Shown here piece after piece: positions 60,461 to 64,000 of a DNA stretch of 64,000 nucleotides (within the stretch, counting starts at the first letter, position 1; the number at the start of each line of letters is the position of its first letter). The DNA is taken from assembly GCF_015547515.1 (NCBI RefSeq), contig NZ_JADMVE010000001.1, forward strand, positions 372,406-436,405, in the 5' to 3' direction. Made by a program: the position numbers and the translations under genes. Origin of the DNA: Eubacterium sp. 1001713B170207_170306_E7 (GTDB lineage Bacteria; Bacillota; Clostridia; Eubacteriales; Eubacteriaceae). The notes below the pieces were generated by a model. That model ran no database searches, was not told the origin of the DNA, and was given only the letters and a program-made list of their open reading frames with translations.

Positions 60461-60625
60461 ACCCAAAAGGGGAGTAACTCAACCATTAAGGAGCTGCTTA
60501 GTCGTCATTTCGAGCGAAAGCTCCGGCTAAGCATCAAGCGTTATACTTGAGAGTAAGACCTTTATTTCTAATTTCGCGTTTGTCTTTGGGCAGGCGGGGT
60601 AATCTAGAGATAAGGGTCTTTTTAT
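60461..60625 (+). promoter_or_regulatory. yybP-ykoY-like (Mn2+) riboswitch with terminator
   Basis: The 5' part has the hallmark loop GGGGAGTA (60469-60476), then GCTTAG/CTAAGC (60496-60501 with 60527-60532) enclosing GTCGTCA and a GAGC-GAAA-GCTC hairpin. A small CAAG/CTTG stem follows, then TCTTTGGGCAGGCGGGG. The expression platform is a 16-bp stem AAGACCTTTATTTCTA (60555-60570) with 60605-60620, followed by T-rich sequence. The class is recalled from known examples that control Mn2+-exporting P-type ATPases and TerC/MntP-type exporters, matching the gene downstream. Confidence 0.72.
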
Positions 60626-60646
60626 TCATAAATCAAGGAGGACAGA

Positions 60647-63334
<2,688 letters not shown>

Positions 63335-63338
63335 AAAT

Positions 63339-63373
63339 AAAGCCCGCAGACGGCAAAGGTCTGCGGGCTTTTT
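63339..63373. terminator. Bidirectional terminator after the P-type ATPase gene
   Basis: AAAGCCCGCAGAC (63339-63351) pairs perfectly with GTCTGCGGGCTTT (63359-63371). T-runs flank both sides, so it serves the ATPase and the convergent DUF4364 gene. Confidence 0.92.
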
Positions 63374-63381
63374 GATTTGAA

Positions 63382-63912
63382 TTAATTGGTCTGGGTGAGC
63401 AGCTTGATGATGGAAGCGTAAAGGTTCTGCGTGTCATTTTTCCAGTTGTCGCAGATGTTCAGCGCCTGCTTCTGGGATGGGGTGTTGATGTTCAGCTCCA
63501 TCAGGACAATGTTGTTTTCATGGAGCTTGAGCTGCACCTGGTAATCGCCGTCGGTGTTTTTGGTATAATTGCCGATGACCTTGACCTCTCTGAAAATGCG
63601 GTCCCGGTTCTGCGAAATGTAAAGCTCCAGCATTTCACGGATATAGGCGGGGATGTCCTTCTCAAAAATATTCAGGGTCTCCCGGCCCTTGGCGGTAATG
63701 GCGACTACGGTTTTATCATCATCCATCTGGTAAAGACGGATAAAATCATCCTCGATGAGGTTGTCGATGTAGAGCTGAATGTCAAAATAACTCATCTGCA
63801 GGTTTTCGATAATGATAAAAGCCACCTGCTCGCGGGTGATGCCGGTTTTGATTTTATTGAGTACGTATAGTATAATAAGCTTATCTTCAGCCTGATGTTG
63901 AGTATTAAGCAC
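63382..63912 (-). CDS. DUF4364 family protein
   Basis: A 176-residue protein of the DUF4364 family found in Clostridia. The first half is a winged-helix-like region (DKLIILYVLNKIKTGITREQVAF, IDNLIEDDFIRLYQMDDDKTVVAITAKGRETL) and the second half a beta-rich domain with VKVIGNYTKNTDGDYQVQLKLHENN-type strands. The function is unknown; a DNA-binding role is an inference from the first half. GTG start at 63912 eight bases after GGGAGG. An open frame continues 21 codons upstream without a ribosome site. Confidence 0.82.
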   Translation of the reverse strand: MLNTQHQAEDKLIILYVLNKIKTGITREQVAFIIIENLQMSYFDIQLYIDNLIEDDFIRLYQMDDDKTVVAITAKGRETLNIFEKDIPAYIREMLELYISQNRDRIFREVKVIGNYTKNTDGDYQVQLKLHENNIVLMELNINTPSQKQALNICDNWKNDTQNLYASIIKLLTQTN

Positions 63913-63951
63913 GCGATGAACCTCCCTTGGAAAAATTGAAGTTACCCTATC

Positions 63952-63960
63952 ATTATAGCA
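63952..63960 (-). promoter_or_regulatory. Extended -10 promoter of the DUF4364 gene
   Basis: On the minus strand TGC-TATAAT (63960-63952) lies about 40 bases before the GTG start. Confidence 0.65.
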
Positions 63961-64000
63961 TAGATTCAAAAACAAATGTGGTAAAAGGAGAAGATTTTTA

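Overview
The window looks like chromosome of an anaerobic Gram-positive Clostridia member, most likely of the Eubacterium/Acetobacterium acetogen type. The reasons are a PolC-type replicase gene after uppS-cdsA-rseP-ispG, an acpP-accBCDA-fabHKDGFZ lipid island with FabK in place of FabI, a DUF4364 gene, a corrinoid-protein/UroD-family methyltransferase pair, and typical Firmicutes ribosome-binding sites, sigma-A promoters and U-tract terminators. The species is inferred. I saw no rRNA, tRNA, CRISPR array, insertion sequence or phage structural gene.

Layout. 1-3.5 kb: the tail of a KdpE-like regulator, two flavoproteins and a small zinc-ribbon protein. 3.8-11.5 kb: uppS, cdsA, a PDZ-less rseP, ispG and polC, with dxr missing from its usual place between cdsA and rseP. 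11.6-15.8 kb: an acid-sugar module (HIBADH-family dehydrogenase, four-carbon acid sugar kinase, cyclase-family hydrolase) facing a FadR-type GntR repressor; the two promoters share operator-like words. 15.8-19 kb: a YtrA-type regulator, an ABC ATPase and three tandem paralogous permeases on the minus strand, behind a promoter overlapped by a near-perfect 31-nt palindrome. 19-20.6 kb: a DnaC/DnaD-like primosome pair. 21-23.7 kb: glycerol dehydrogenase, an acetyltransferase and a DeoR regulator.

23.7-35.5 kb is the metabolic centre. A promoter and a terminator/antiterminator leader precede glpP, followed by a UroD-family methyltransferase-like protein, an FGGY kinase and a corrinoid protein. 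A second operon then carries glycerol kinase, a BON-domain/glycerol-3-phosphate dehydrogenase fusion, a second FAD oxidoreductase, a DUF1667 protein, an AGPS/GlcD-like flavoprotein and a cysteine-depleted relative of GlpC/HdrB-type proteins. Together these suggest polyol phosphorylation and oxidation, possibly coupled to corrinoid methyl transfer.

35.5-41 kb: rodA, an iron-containing alcohol dehydrogenase, an amidohydrolase, and an Lsa-type ABC-F ribosome-protection gene behind a leader with short ORFs, a terminator and a mutually exclusive antiterminator. 41-51.2 kb: the complete fatty-acid synthesis cluster. 51.2-64 kb: an orphan AgrC-like kinase, valS, a two-component system driving a MacAB-like exporter, a P-type cation ATPase behind a yybP-ykoY-like (Mn2+) riboswitch, and a DUF4364 gene.

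The strongest leads are the ABC-F attenuator, the glpP leader with its kinase/corrinoid operon, the cysteine-depleted GlpC-like subunit, and the PDZ-less RseP with displaced dxr. Functions come from motif recognition; no searches or folding programs were run.
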